A stretch of 64,000 nucleotides of DNA from Nectonema munidae (taxonomy: Eukaryota > Nematomorpha > Nectonematoida > Nectonematidae), in the NCBI GenBank assembly GCA_030549495.1, contig JAUIRK010000875.1, positions 709,501-773,500 on the forward strand, in the 5' to 3' direction. A program made the translations under genes and the position numbers. Under the pieces are notes generated by a model. That model did no database searches and was not told the origin of the DNA. It was given only the letters and a program-made list of their open reading frames with translations. Positions 1-12,700 of the stretch are shown in pieces; position 1 is the first letter of the stretch; every line of letters starts with the position of its first letter.

Positions 1-397
1 CGTATAAAACATCAGCAACATTGTAACATGGATGGCAATTGTTTCAAATTTAATAGTAGGTTGATTTTCCATTTTATTATTTTTTATTTATGGATAATTT
101 CAATATTTCTTCCAATTGTTTCCTAAAAAACCTACTATAAATTTTGATGGAAAGAGAGAATACAGATTTACGATTGAAAGGTATGGGGAGTAAAAAGTTG
201 CTTAGTAGATATGTTATCTTCCTCTCTCGACATCTTTCAAACCTGTGGACTGTGATGAGAATAAAAAGGTTGAGAGTTTCTATGTGTTGCTGTAAAAAAT
301 GATCACATGATTCACTCTTGATTCTTTGGTTGGGAGAAAGATGTGTGTGGTTACACCCGTTACAGATTCATAATTCGATTACATTAAAATATTTAAG
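1..397. other. Serpin intron or upstream region, no exon recognised
   Basis: AT-rich sequence upstream of the first recognisable serpin exon. An earlier exon (helices hA-hD) should lie here or outside the window; I could not identify one. Confidence 0.4.
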
Positions 398-707
398 GAG
401 AAAGATCCTTCAAAATTGCAAATCCTAAGAAAAGTATCCTTACCTTAGTCATTGGCCTTTTTCACGATAAAAGCAGTCCTTTATTACGAGATTTCATTAA
501 CAACGTGACGGCGAAACACAATGTGGAAGTTAAAAGCCTTGCATTTAAAGATGATCCTAAAGGTGCATCAGAAGAAATAAACCAATGGGCCAAAGGAAAA
601 ACAAATGGAGAGATAAGCGAATTAACAAATGAAGAATACATCGATGGGAAAAGATTAATTTTAGTTAATGCAATATACTTTAACGAAAACTGGATGATCC
701 CTTTCAG
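398..707 (+). CDS. Serpin internal exon
   Basis: The open frame runs from just after an in-frame TAA at 394-396 to a CAG|GT donor at 707/708. It encodes GLFHDKSSPLLRDFI, the strand pairing NVEVKSLAFKDDP, then EEINQWAKGKTNGEI and NAIYFNENWMIPF. These match the serpin stretch around helices hE-hF and strand s3A. The acceptor is uncertain: AG at 396-397, 399-400 or 428-429 could each serve, and serpin similarity is only convincing from about position 430. Confidence 0.85.
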
Positions 708-3700
708 GTTTTTTTAATTTGAAAATCTTTACATATGTTCAAATAGCAAACATTTTCTAACCATCAAAGGCACTTTTGTATTAGGTAACTACCATGACTG
801 TCATTAAAATTTAAAGTGACCATATAATCTGCATTATAGGTTAAATTTTGTTAATTTTTTACATAACCATAAATTAAATGATATCCATTTTTCACAATTT
901 TGTTCAATTTGACGATTGTAAATTCATCGGCATATAATTTGTCCTTATTTTTAATGCAAATCATAACACTATTTTTCCACATCATTCTTTTAAAGATAAA
1001 GTCTACTGTTAATATTCTGTTTTCTTTGTTGAATGAGAAAAAAATGCTAACTAGAATAAAGATTTCTTATTTTCAAACGGTGTGTAAGGAGGAAATTTAA
1101 AAAAAAACAAGTTTTTTAAGAAATAGATAGTTCTTTTACCAGCAATCTAATTACGACATATAGACTGATAAAATTTTAATTTCTTCTAACTTTTCTTTGT
1201 AAAGCTTCATTTTTCAAAGTTTGCAAAATATCTTGAAAGTAGAGGTAGATCAAATACATATGTAAGCGCTCCTTTTCCTTCAAAGCATTTACATCTTCTA
1301 CATTTAGCACTTCAACTTGATAAAGGCTCGTTGAGTCGAAAATTCGTTTATTTAAATAAATTTATTTGAAACTTTACTCTTTTTGTTTATCCTTAGTATT
1401 AGAGTAGGGCCGTGTTGTGTGTGCATTGATTTATCAAAGTCGCCATTTTTTGATCATAACTAAGATGGAATTATATTTTACGTTTTAGTTCGATTGGCAA
1501 AAAAAATTTTACCACGAAGCAAGACGTCAATAAATTGGTTGAGATGATGGAAGCCAAACTACGCGTACCTTTTTGCGAAAACACACGTTTTAAAATCGTT
1601 ATTTTGCCATACGATGGTCCATATAAGATGTTAATTATTTTGCCTAAGGGCAACTACACTTTTGACCAACTTTACGAAGATGACAATGAACGCCTGGAAG
1701 TAAAAGTAGTGAAAGTTCGACTCCCAAAGTTTATAATAGAGGCGAATTTGGAAAGGGATTTCATACAGAAAGAGCTAGGAGTGGAAAATGTATTCTCGTA
1801 AGTAATTTTTCATTGATATTTGCTTAATGTTAATGTACGGGGGTCTGGTGCGTGGACTAAGAAGAAGTTTAAGATATAAAAATAAGTTATGAAAAAAGTC
1901 CACAATTGAAAAGAATAGAATAGAAAAGAATCTAAAATATATGAGGTATACGAAAAAGATAAAGTCAATAAAAGCGCATCCCTTTTTTAAGCAGTAAAGT
2001 AGTAAGATTTAAAAATGTCAAAAGCTGCGTGTATGGAACAGCAATAATAAGTAGTTCAAGAAAATTATGAAGATTTTATAGAAAGGGGGAATTATTTTGA
2101 AAGTTTCGCAGTACAGAGCTATTTCGAACGCAACTTTGTATTCTATGAATGATACTTAATTTGTTGTTTTGGTTCGTTTTTGACCACGAACCACGCAAGG
2201 ACCAAACTTTAACAACGAAAACCTTTCGGTTACTTTTTCCATTTACAAGCTTTGCATTTCAACATCGTCGAAAACCAAATGCATTTGTTGGCCACGATGA
2301 GATTTTTGGCGTTTATAAATCCGCGAATGTCAAAAAACTGGGTTAAGCTAAAGCATTTTTGACACTTTGATTTTAAAAGAGAAGACTGAGAAAATGTAGA
2401 AGTACTTTCAAAGTTCTGTATTGACAAGTACATTCTGACTAATTTTTTTGTGCGTTTGCTACTTATTTTTTCTGAGGTGATCATGTTAATGTATCTATAG
2501 AGAACTTAAAGTTAGAAGGGTAATCTGAAAACATAAAAAAATAAACCTATATTATCAGAAGAAAGTGTATCACAAACAGTGGCATCCCAGGATATTTTTA
2601 ATGGGGGCAAAATTTTTTCAAGAAAATAGAAAAAACTTTAATCAATGTTTTGATACTGTTTACCTGTCTTATATACAGAAATTGAAATATACTACATTGA
2701 AACTAAATTTTGAAAGTGTACCATTTTACTTTTTATGCTTTTATATAAACAAATCCAATATTTCTTTTTTCGACAATTTGATAAGCTGATTTTCTCTTGT
2801 TACACGAAAATTTAGTTTACCAAATAAAAATTGAAAGTTACTTTTTGAAAATATAGATCAAAAATATGTATCTAGAATTAAAAATTATTCTCTTACTTAT
2901 TATATGTAAAACAGAAATTAATAAATGAACCTTAAAGATAAAAAAGGATTGCATGGAGAAGTAGTGTTTTTAATCTTAGAAGGATGAAGAAGCTCTCTTT
3001 GTGACAAGCAAAATCTTAAGACTTAATTTAGTCAAAATAAAATATACTTAACCGATATTAAGAGTAATATGTATTTTTTGTGTACTACTTGATTAAACCA
3101 ACAAAAATAAATATGAAAATGAAAACGTATAAAAAACAACAAAATTAACGCCATCTAGATTGTTCACACGCGATTGTATAGACTAATTTTCTTCATGTTA
3201 TTAGAAACAATTGCCCCCACTGGCAGATGGAGAGGGGGCCATCTGGGATTAGCCCCCCTTCCCTTTCTATGAAGAATGGCTATCTTACCAGGTATATATT
3301 TAAGATGAGTATTTAAACTGCCAGAGAATTAAACGGAATGCAGGAAAAAATCTAAAGTTATATGGAGGAGTAAAAAAGATTATATCAGTGAGTCTGGAAG
3401 GAAACCAAGCTAGAATACTTACAGAGCAATAGAAAAAACACAACGTTATATAAAAGATTAAAAAAGATCAGTACAAACAATAGTCTGAAATAGTCGGAAC
3501 TAGAACAATAGTTAAGTTACTTTAACATCTTTTTTTTAGATTAATCTTATTTAATTTTGTTTCAGTTACATCATTTATTGCTATAGAGTTCTCATAATTT
3601 CTTCTATTTTGCATTTTCTCTACTTCATAAACTTCTTCTTTACGTATTTTTATGCCCCAGTTTTCGAGATCAAGTAAAGGAAAGATGTTCTTATACTCGA

Positions 3701-6700
3701 TGGACATGAATACCTTTTTAGAAAAACATTCAACGATAACAGAAAACATTGGAGATGCCGTCAGTTTAAAAAATTCAAAAGTTGTGCTACAATAATTTTG
3801 AAAGAAGGTGTCATATTTAAACAACCGATTCAACATTCACACCGCGGTGATCCAATCAGGAGTTAAGCCTATAAAATAGTCAGTGAATTAAAGCATGGAA
3901 TGAGCAGTTCTTCACATTTGCTATTGCAAACCCTCAAAACCAGAGTTTCTCAAACTGGGGTTCGCGAAAATATTTCTGGGGTACGCGAGCTTTTAAAACT
4001 TACAAAAAAATTAAATTAAAAAATTGATTAAAAAAGTTAGTTCAAAAAATTACTTTAGATTTATTTGTCTAAGTAAATTTTAAAATGGTTGTAAACATTT
4101 ATTTTTTTATTATCAAAAATTGATTTGATTGGTAAAAATATTTTTCAAGATTTTAAAGATTAAGAAATAATATGAATTCATTTTTTCGATTTTTTGATGT
4201 ATTTGATCTTTTAATGATTTTTAGGTTATTTTTCGATTTTTTAAATTGTTTATGAATTCAATACCGAAAAAAAGACAATATGATGAGAGATATTTGGCCA
4301 TACACTTCTCAATAAAAAAACATCGATTTCACTCAGTGTGTAATATGTCACAAAGTTTTATCAGCGGAGTGCATGAAGCCTGCTTTTTTGAAACGCCATT
4401 TAAATAGTTGCCATCCTAATTTCAACAGCAAAAATATTGAATTTTTCAAGCAAAAAGAAGAGGTTTTAAAAAATACGTTTTCATTATGAAGCCGGCTTAC
4501 CTGCATCTTACATGTGTCAAGAATAGCACAAGAAGGAAAGCCCCATTAAATTGCAGAGAAATTGAATGTTCCTTGTTGTAAAGACATAATAAGTTGTCTC
4601 ATTGGAAGTCACTCTGCTCAGAAGGTTTCATCAATACCTATTTCAAACTTTCGATGAATTCTGTTCATCGACGAATAGCAGATATGTCTGATGATGTCAA
4701 GCAACAGGTAATTACAGAAATAAAAGATTCTACTTTCGAAAATTTTGCAATTCAACTTGATGGAAAAATTGAAATGTATGTCCAATCACAACCGACGGAG
4801 CACCAGCAATGCTCGACGATCTTTCAGGTTTTGAGGAAGTGACTTCTGAAATAAAACATCTTCATTGCATGTTGCATCGGTATGCGTTGACATCAAAAAC
4901 CCTCCCATCTGATTTAAAATCAGTGCATGATGATGTTGTACACATGGTGAACTCAATCTAACCTAGCCCTTTAAATACAAGAATTTTTTCACACTTGTGC
5001 CAGGAATTTGGAAGCAACGAAGAAAATTTACTCCTTCAAACTGAAGTTCGCTGGTTGTCGAGGGGAAATGTATTAGCAAGGGTCGAATCACTGAAAAAAG
5101 AACTTACTGAATTTTTCATGCGAGATAACAAGTTGAAGTCAATGGAATTTGCCAGAAAACTTTCAGACAACCAATGGCTTCAAAAGCTTGCCTATTTAAC
5201 TGTTATTTTTTACGTTTAACCTTTTGTGTGGCACTTGGTGAAAATCATTAATTTTTTTGTGATATTTTGTTTTTCAGCTTTTTTGACATCAATTAAGAAA
5301 TAAAAAAAATTTCATGCTCATTTTTCATTGTTTTTCTCGTGGGAACATTGCTGACATAAGGTACTATTCAAGAAAAATGGTGTACAATTTTTTTTATATT
5401 TTAAAATTTTTACTTGTTTTGTAAGACAAAATTTATTTAGGAAAACTGAAAACTTCATTTTTTTTTATAAGAAAACATTTTTTATCTTAGTTTAAGTATA
5501 AAAAATATATCAGAACTATAATACATTATGAGTTTTTTATTTTCTGCTTTATTTTATTTTTATTGTATTCGTTCCAATCATTCAAATAAAGTTTGAGTTT
5601 TTCGGTCTAATTATTAAACGCGAGCCTAAAAAATTTAGAGAATAAGATCTATTTAAGATAGGCCTAGTTTGAAGGGTAAAATAAATTTAAAAAAGTGCTA
5701 AAAATTTGTTTCAAGTTCATTTTTACTTAAATTTGCACATGACTGTACAAAAAATGAGAAAAAGTGACGGAATTTTTTTTCGAAAAGGTAAAAGTATAAA
5801 CCTTTAAATTTAACTGTAGATAAAATGGCGTTGAGACTTCATAAATAAAAGTTGTAAAGAAAATAAATTGAAAACGTTGAGTAAATATTTAATTTAAACC
5901 AAAAATCTTTATATTCAATTTTTACAAAAATAAAAACTTTCTTTCCTCATTTTTTAATTATATTAAAGGTTATATTTAAAGAAATAAATTGAAAACATTG
6001 AGTAAATCTTTTATTTAAAACAAAATACCAGCAATAATATTTCGGTCACTATGACCTTCTTCAGATATATTATATGACGTAAAATGAAAGCGTGGAGTGT
6101 CTTGCTTTCTGAGTGTTGAGAGGGATTATTGGTGCTGATGGTAAAGAGATTACTATCATATTAACAAGTAAATGATGTATGAGAAATCTACCCGCCTTTT
6201 ACGAGATGCAGCTATCGCAATAGTCCTATTCTTACTACGTGAAACTATAGGGAGGGTGTGGTAGAACAAGTGTGAATGTTTATAGATATATGATCGAGGT
6301 GAAAATGTATGAAAAGTCTTTAAGATGGTTCTCTTAAAGAAAATTGTCGGTTTATAATGGGGTTTCTGTCTTTAATTAAAATTTGTTCTTTTAATATTCG
6401 TTCGTTGTCAATTTTACACTGAACTAATAAGGTGCTAAGTTCAATGTTCTCAGTTGTGAAAACTTTTTCTTTATGATGACTGTAAAAATGTAAGCCTAAA
6501 GGGGTGTCAGTTTTGAAAATTTTAATATCACTTATATCTTCACGTAATCTAAATATAATTGGCCTATATGTTTCACCTATAAAAATAGCTCCACATATAT
6601 TACAATCTATCTTATAAATCACATTCCTTATATTGCAATTTTTATTTTTTATAATTTTACATTTAGCATCACATCTGTGTGTATTCGGTTTAAATAGTTT

Positions 6701-9700
6701 AAAACTGTTTTGCTTTTTGTAATAATTAGTCTAACGGGTATTTTATGTTTTGCATATTCCTTCCTTATAAACCTGTTTACTTTCTCACTGACAAAAGGTA
6801 CTTTCACAATCATGGGATTTTTGATTTTGTTGTTATTATAGAACAAATATCGTATGTCTTCTATTGGCTCGCGAATTAACATTTTATCTTTAAACTCACT
6901 CATTGTATTATTGATGAATAAAATAGGAAAATCATTTTCTATATATTTGTTTTTTATATTGATAACTTCCGATTCAAACATGTAGTTATTACAAATAGAT
7001 TTTGCTCGATGCAATTCATTCTTAATTAAATTTGATTTGCATTTCAATGAATGTGCGGCTTTAAAATTGATTGTAATGTTTTTATCTGTACCTTCTCGGA
7101 AGACCGAGCTGTACATAATGTTATTTTCCATCTTGAAAAGGATGTCAAGAAAAGCAAGTTGGTTGTTGTGACTCTTTTCATACGTAAATTTTATATTTTT
7201 ATCAAGTGAATTCAAATAGTTGACAACTGATTCAATATTTCCATTTTTGTGAAATAATGTAATGCAATCATCTACATATCCGAACCATATTGGAACATCA
7301 ATTTTCGAATATATAGAAGATTCTTCCAAATGGTCTATATAAAGAATGACTACTAATGGGGAAATTCTACCACCCATTGGTAAACCCAGTTTTTGGGGAT
7401 AGAATTGATTATCATAAAATCCAACATTGTTATTTAATATTAAATTAAGCATGTCAAAGATTAAACAAGAACTCAAACTTTTACATTTCCATTTTTTCTT
7501 AAATTTGCAAAACTTTTGAAGAGTAACGTCAATGGCATCCTGTATACATATGGAGTTATATTAATTAATAATATCAAAGCTAACCAATTCATATTCTTCA
7601 AGATTTATTGGTAAGCGATTCATAAAAATGTTTTTGAAAGTGAACGAGTTAGAAATATAACTTGGTACAAATTGTATTAAGTCATGTAGTAAGTTATCTA
7701 GTATCCAAGAAAGTTTTTCAGTCGGACATCCAATGCTACTGCAAATTGTTCTAAACTGAAGCTCAGTAGTTTCTTTGTGTGTTTTTGGAAGAAGATAAAT
7801 TGAACAGGGCTTAGAATGACTGGTTATTAATTTAAAAGTTTGACTATTGTTTATTACTCCCAGTATTTTCAACTCACGAATGAAAGAGTTACAGTTATTT
7901 TCCAATTGTTTTATGTTGTATGATTTTCTAAAATTAAAATATGTTTTGTCACTCCCTAAAGTATCAGCAATAGATTTGTAATATAAATCAGAATTCAAAA
8001 TTACGAGTTCATTAGTTTTGTCTGACTTTACTGCAATAACATCCTTATTGTTTTAAAATTTTTCAACTCATTTCTGTGTGTGATTTCAAGTTATTTGTGG
8101 TTTTTACATTTTGCAAGTACTTGACGATATTTTCATTAATAGATTCAAATTTTCTTTCGATATCTATAACTGAAACATAACACTAGCCGGTCCCGTGTTT
8201 GTCTCTCGCTTCGCTCGAGACGTAGGATTCTAGGTCTCAAAAATCTAGGTCCACTTAAAGATCATTGGTATTGTGATAATAGGACGTGTGAAAGATCATT
8301 GGTACAGTGATTCTAGGCCGTGTTAAAGATCATTGGTACCCCCGTAATTCTTAGGTATGAAAATTTCAGATATAAATAATAATAATAAAAAAAATTGACA
8401 CAATTTCCATAACCACCCATGAGGTAAGTGTCATGCTTTCGTTTTTAATTTCTTGATCACAGTGTCCTCCTTTCTCATATTAAGAGGCCTACTCTGCGAT
8501 GCAAATTTGCGATGTTCCTAAATTGAAAAAAAAATATATGTATAATATAAACTCATGAAAAATAAATAATTTAATATATACCAATAAGAGAAAGGTTATT
8601 TAATCTATGAATCTATGGTAAATGTCCTAATCTGCACTGTCTTTGAAATCTTCGAATGGGACATCTTCTTGAGTGCAGCCATACATCTTTTTTTTCACTT
8701 GCCAGTTTGCTTTGTCTTTGTCTTTGATTTGAATAAAATTGGTCCAATCTTCAGTTTGAGTTAATAAAAGTAAATCCAGTTTGCAATCTGACTTCTTGAG
8801 GAGGAACGGAGATGCCATGTAAAAAATCATCTTTGAAGAACTGACTTGAAAACAACATTTTTCACTTTAAAAGAATTAGCGTCTTTTTCCACTTTCTTGA
8901 TAAAAAATTTAACACCTTCTTTAAATCTGCACTGACTTAAGGCGACATAGAGCTGTCCATGAGTGAAGATATCTTTAGGAGAATTTAGGTAGATTCCAAC
9001 TCTGACAAAGCTTTGCCCTTGAGATTTATTTATGGTTATAGCGAAGGCAACAGATACCGGAAATTGAGTGCGCATGAGTTTGAAAGGCAAATCACCATCT
9101 TGGGAGGTCATTTTGATTCTTGGTATTAAAACTCTTTTTCCTTTGAATAGTCCATTGGAAATTTCTGCTTCAAGAACTCGGAGATGAATATTTTTAAGAA
9201 TGAGATGCGTTCCATTGCACAATCCTTCTTGGGCGTTGAAATTTCGCAGGAGGGTAATCGGAGAACCAATTTTTAACTTCAATTCATGCGGAGGAATATT
9301 TGAGAGAGTTATGGAATTGAGGCATTCAATTGGAAAGTAGGAATCTTCTTCAGTTTCAATGAAAACTTCATCACAACTCAACAAAATTTTTTCTTCAGCA
9401 TCAAGTTTCTTCATAATAATTTTGTTGAGTGTGTCGTAGCACGAATTTTTAGTGCATAAAATTATTGAATTTTGAGAAAATATATCTTCAAGATCTGGAT
9501 AGGCATAAGTAATGAGATTATCAACATCATCAGATTGAATCAGAAAACTTAAAGGGAGATCAATCAATTCTTCTTTTTCTGACATATGTATTCCCTCTCC
9601 AATTGATAGAAGATTTTGAGCGAATTCCACATCGCTTTCTGATGATGTCACTAACCGCATATTCTTAGTCAAGGAAAACTTTTTGATTCGACGCCATAGG

Positions 9701-12700
9701 ATAGAATTCTTGATAACCACATTTACTATATCGGCATCTATACCTCTTTTAACGATAGGAAGAACCAAGGAAGAAAATCTCCACCAAATACGAAAACTTT
9801 TCCTCCAAAAATAAAGTTGGGATTATCTAATATATCTCTGAAGGTTCTATCGATACATTCAATAAGATACTTAGATACCATTGGAGCTTCGTCCCATATG
9901 CAAAGGGATGTTTCTTTGATTAATTTGGAGAGATCATCTTGTTTGGAGAAGCAGCAGACAGAATTTTCATGACATGGAATTGGAATGTGAAATCTTGAAT
10001 GTGCTGTTTTGCCACCTTTAAGAAGTAGGGCAGAGATGCGTGAAGAGGATACATCTAAGCATATTTTACCTTGGCTTCTGATCTTGGCCATGAGAATGTT
10101 GTAGACGATGGTTTTACCTGCTCCACCAGGTCCATCGATGAAAAAGGCATTGTCGCGATAACAATTTTCTTCTTCCACGGACTTTAATATGTTATCGACA
10201 ACCAATGCTTGATCTTCATTTGTCTTTGTGTAGTTTTCTTCGAAGTATCTGGACTCTGCTTCTTGATTGTAATCCAGTTCTTTCAAAATCAGATTGGAAG
10301 TAGTGCTGGTGTTGAAAATTATTCTTTCGATGCCGAAGTCTTCAACCGATTTACCATGTAGTGCCAAAACGTCATTAATTTTTGAAAGTGCAAAACTGTA
10401 GGTCTTTTAATTGCAGATTCTTTGAAACTTTGACAAATGTAAAAACTTTCTGGAATATGTAGAAGATCTTCGAAAGAAAGGCAACCGGAGACATAATTTA
10501 ATAAAATACGTAAAAAATATATGTCGCCTGAATTAGGATGTACAAACCTAATTCTACCTATTACATTAATGTTTCTTTTCCTAATCGTCCATTTTTTTAA
10601 CTTTTTATTATATACAAATTTCTCAGGAAAATTAATATATTTAATGGACCTAGCTTCAGGAAACTCCTCATTAGCTTTAAACCACGCTGTTAGAGTTGTA
10701 TTGACATTTTTATCAGCAATACTTGTGGTGTCGTCAAAATACACAAATTGTCTATTAGGGAGATGAAGATCTAATTTATGTACACAGGGACTGTTAGCAT
10801 GAAGAGGGAAAGTAAATAATCTATAGCAGCCTTCTACAGCAGATATATAGCGGGCATTTATAAAATTATCTATTTCATTAAAATTATTTACATTTGCTTC
10901 ATTTACATTACCTGCATTACTATTATTATTTTCTATCTGTATAATAGCTCTGTCGGGTCCTTTATACACGTACTTGTATATATACTTTACTGCAGATACG
11001 GTTGAACAAAGCTCAACATTGATATGGGATTGATATTTAGACAATAAATAGGGGCTGTACGGTACCACCCACCTATTGTCTAAATCTATACCTTTTATAT
11101 TCACTGTACCACCATTATTGGGCCTCGAATAAAAAGGATAGTTATTCTTTTCTAACTTGGTAAATTCAATAAAATCTTTGGGAAACTTCTTCAAATATTT
11201 TCCATCAGACATACAGACCGAATTAGAATTGAAAACCCCACATGGCCCATGGATCATATGTTTTTTCACCAAATCGTATAAAAGTGGGCTGCTTTCTTTA
11301 TCCGGAATTTTTGCAGAAATTATTTTCTCCACTTTTTCAATATCATCAATCCGATCCCTAAGGATAAGCAGGATGTGAGCATGAGGGAGGGACCGTTTTT
11401 GAAACTCAATCGTATATGCATAGCCTTTTACTTGGCCAAAAATGTGATTTTTCAAAAAGTCATGCATTAAAGAAATTTCAAAACCCCCTTTCATCATACA
11501 AAAATTTTAGCTCAAAGTCGAAAAATGCGGAAAAATGTTATATATATATATACATGATTCGCTTGCAATCTTTATATTATAGATTATTCTTGTAGAAATT
11601 ATATTTGCTTTCTAAAATATTACATCTGAAAGTTAATATCATCGAGTCATCAATTATAGGTGTTGGAGCAAACATAGGACCTTTGTTTAAAATATATTTA
11701 AGATTGTCATCTATAGTAATTTCCGTGAAATTATCAAATTTATCGTTCGTTTTATTAAAAATGTTTACAGTAGTGCATGTATGTTTAAAGTTTAGTAAAA
11801 TATATAGTTTGTGTAAGAAGTAATCTCTTTACCATCAGCACCAATAATCCCTTTCAACACTCAGCAAGCAAGACACTCCACGCTTTGATTTTACGTCATA
11901 TAATATATCTGAGGAAGGACATTGTGACCGAAATATTTTGCTGGTATTTTGTTTTAAATAAAAGATTTACAATTTAAAAAAAAAAGATTTTCAATTTTTA
12001 AAAAAAGAAGATTTTCAATCAAAAAGGAAAAAAAATTTTGATTTTTTTGAAAAAAGGTTTTCAATTTATTTTCTTTAAATATAACCTTTAATATAATGAA
12101 AAAATGAGGAAAGAAAGTTTTTATTTTTGTAAAAATTGAATATAAACATTTTTGGTTTAAATTAAATATTTTATACACTCTCTACGGCCCAGATTTTCCA
12201 GAAAAAAATGAATATTGAAAATGTAAATTTTCATAACTAAATTGTGGAAAAAATAAAGCTCTATAAATAAATGAGCGAAGCCAAAATTAAGATGGCCAAT
12301 TTTTTTAGCAAATAGTTTAGCATTGAGTAAATAAACATATAAAAATTTTCGAAGACGAACTTCCTTTTTATATAGACAGAATTTCAACCAGTTAACTTTT
12401 TTCCAATCTTAAATCTCAGCTGAAACATCACTTATTGTTCTGTATTAAGGTTTATTTGAACTCAAGACAGAAAAATGCGTGATAAACCATTTTTACTTGT
12501 AAAATGAAATCTAAAAGAAAATTCTTATGAGGAATTTATTGAGCTTAAATTGAATTAAGAAATGTTATAATTTTTTGTAATTTAATTAGTTTATATTAAG
12601 CAATTTTATAAATAGTTTAGAACCTCAGTGGGTTATTTAAACATAAAAGTTGAGAAACCTTGCTCTAGACAAGACAATAGATATAGAATAAGTTGTGCTA

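Larger units (their letters stand above)
8183..11583 (-). mobile_element. Helitron rolling-circle transposon inserted in the Penelope-like element
   Basis: On the minus strand the element begins TCTATAATATAAAG (5' TC) and ends with a GC-rich hairpin (8199-8225, stem TCTCG/CGAGA) about 12 bases before a terminal CTAG (8186-8183). The base on the left flank is A and on the right is T, the standard A|T Helitron target. Penelope coding sequence lies on both sides: RT fingers to the left, N-terminus to the right. Internally it carries Rep and Pif1-type helicase frames. At 3.4 kb it is short for an autonomous element; the N-terminal Rep region is missing. Confidence 0.85.
5881..12172 (-). mobile_element. 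Penelope-like element with inverted terminal repeats, split by a Helitron
   Basis: About 300 bases at 5881-6180 reappear in reverse complement at 11811-12172. Between them, on the minus strand, lie an N-terminal fragment (11820-11590), reverse transcriptase (8150-6649) and a GIY-YIG endonuclease (6622-6320). RT plus C-terminal GIY-YIG with terminal repeats is diagnostic of Penelope-like retroelements. Penelope terminal repeats may be direct or inverted; here they are inverted. The left arm also contains a partial direct repeat of about 118 bases (about 5860-5885 and 5978-6016). The coding frames are broken in several places and cut by the Helitron. Confidence 0.82.
3941..12662 (+). mobile_element. 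ZBED-type hAT transposon, interrupted by nested elements
   Basis: The left end begins CAGAGTTTCTCAAACTGGGG, a typical hAT/Charlie terminus. The right end, read on the minus strand, begins CAAGGTTTCTCAA. The 8-mers next to the ends are CTCAAAAC (3933-3940) and CTCTAGAC (12663-12670), 6 of 8 identical, as expected for an aged hAT target duplication. The element lies inside the last serpin intron. Its transposase remnant is at 4252-5218. The rest of its span is mostly a Penelope-like element with a Helitron inside it. Without the nested sequence it would be about 2.4 kb. Confidence 0.7.

Noticed and set aside
3522-3836. 104-codon minus strand frame in the serpin intron
   Set aside because: No family resemblance and no supporting signals; noted only as open sequence.
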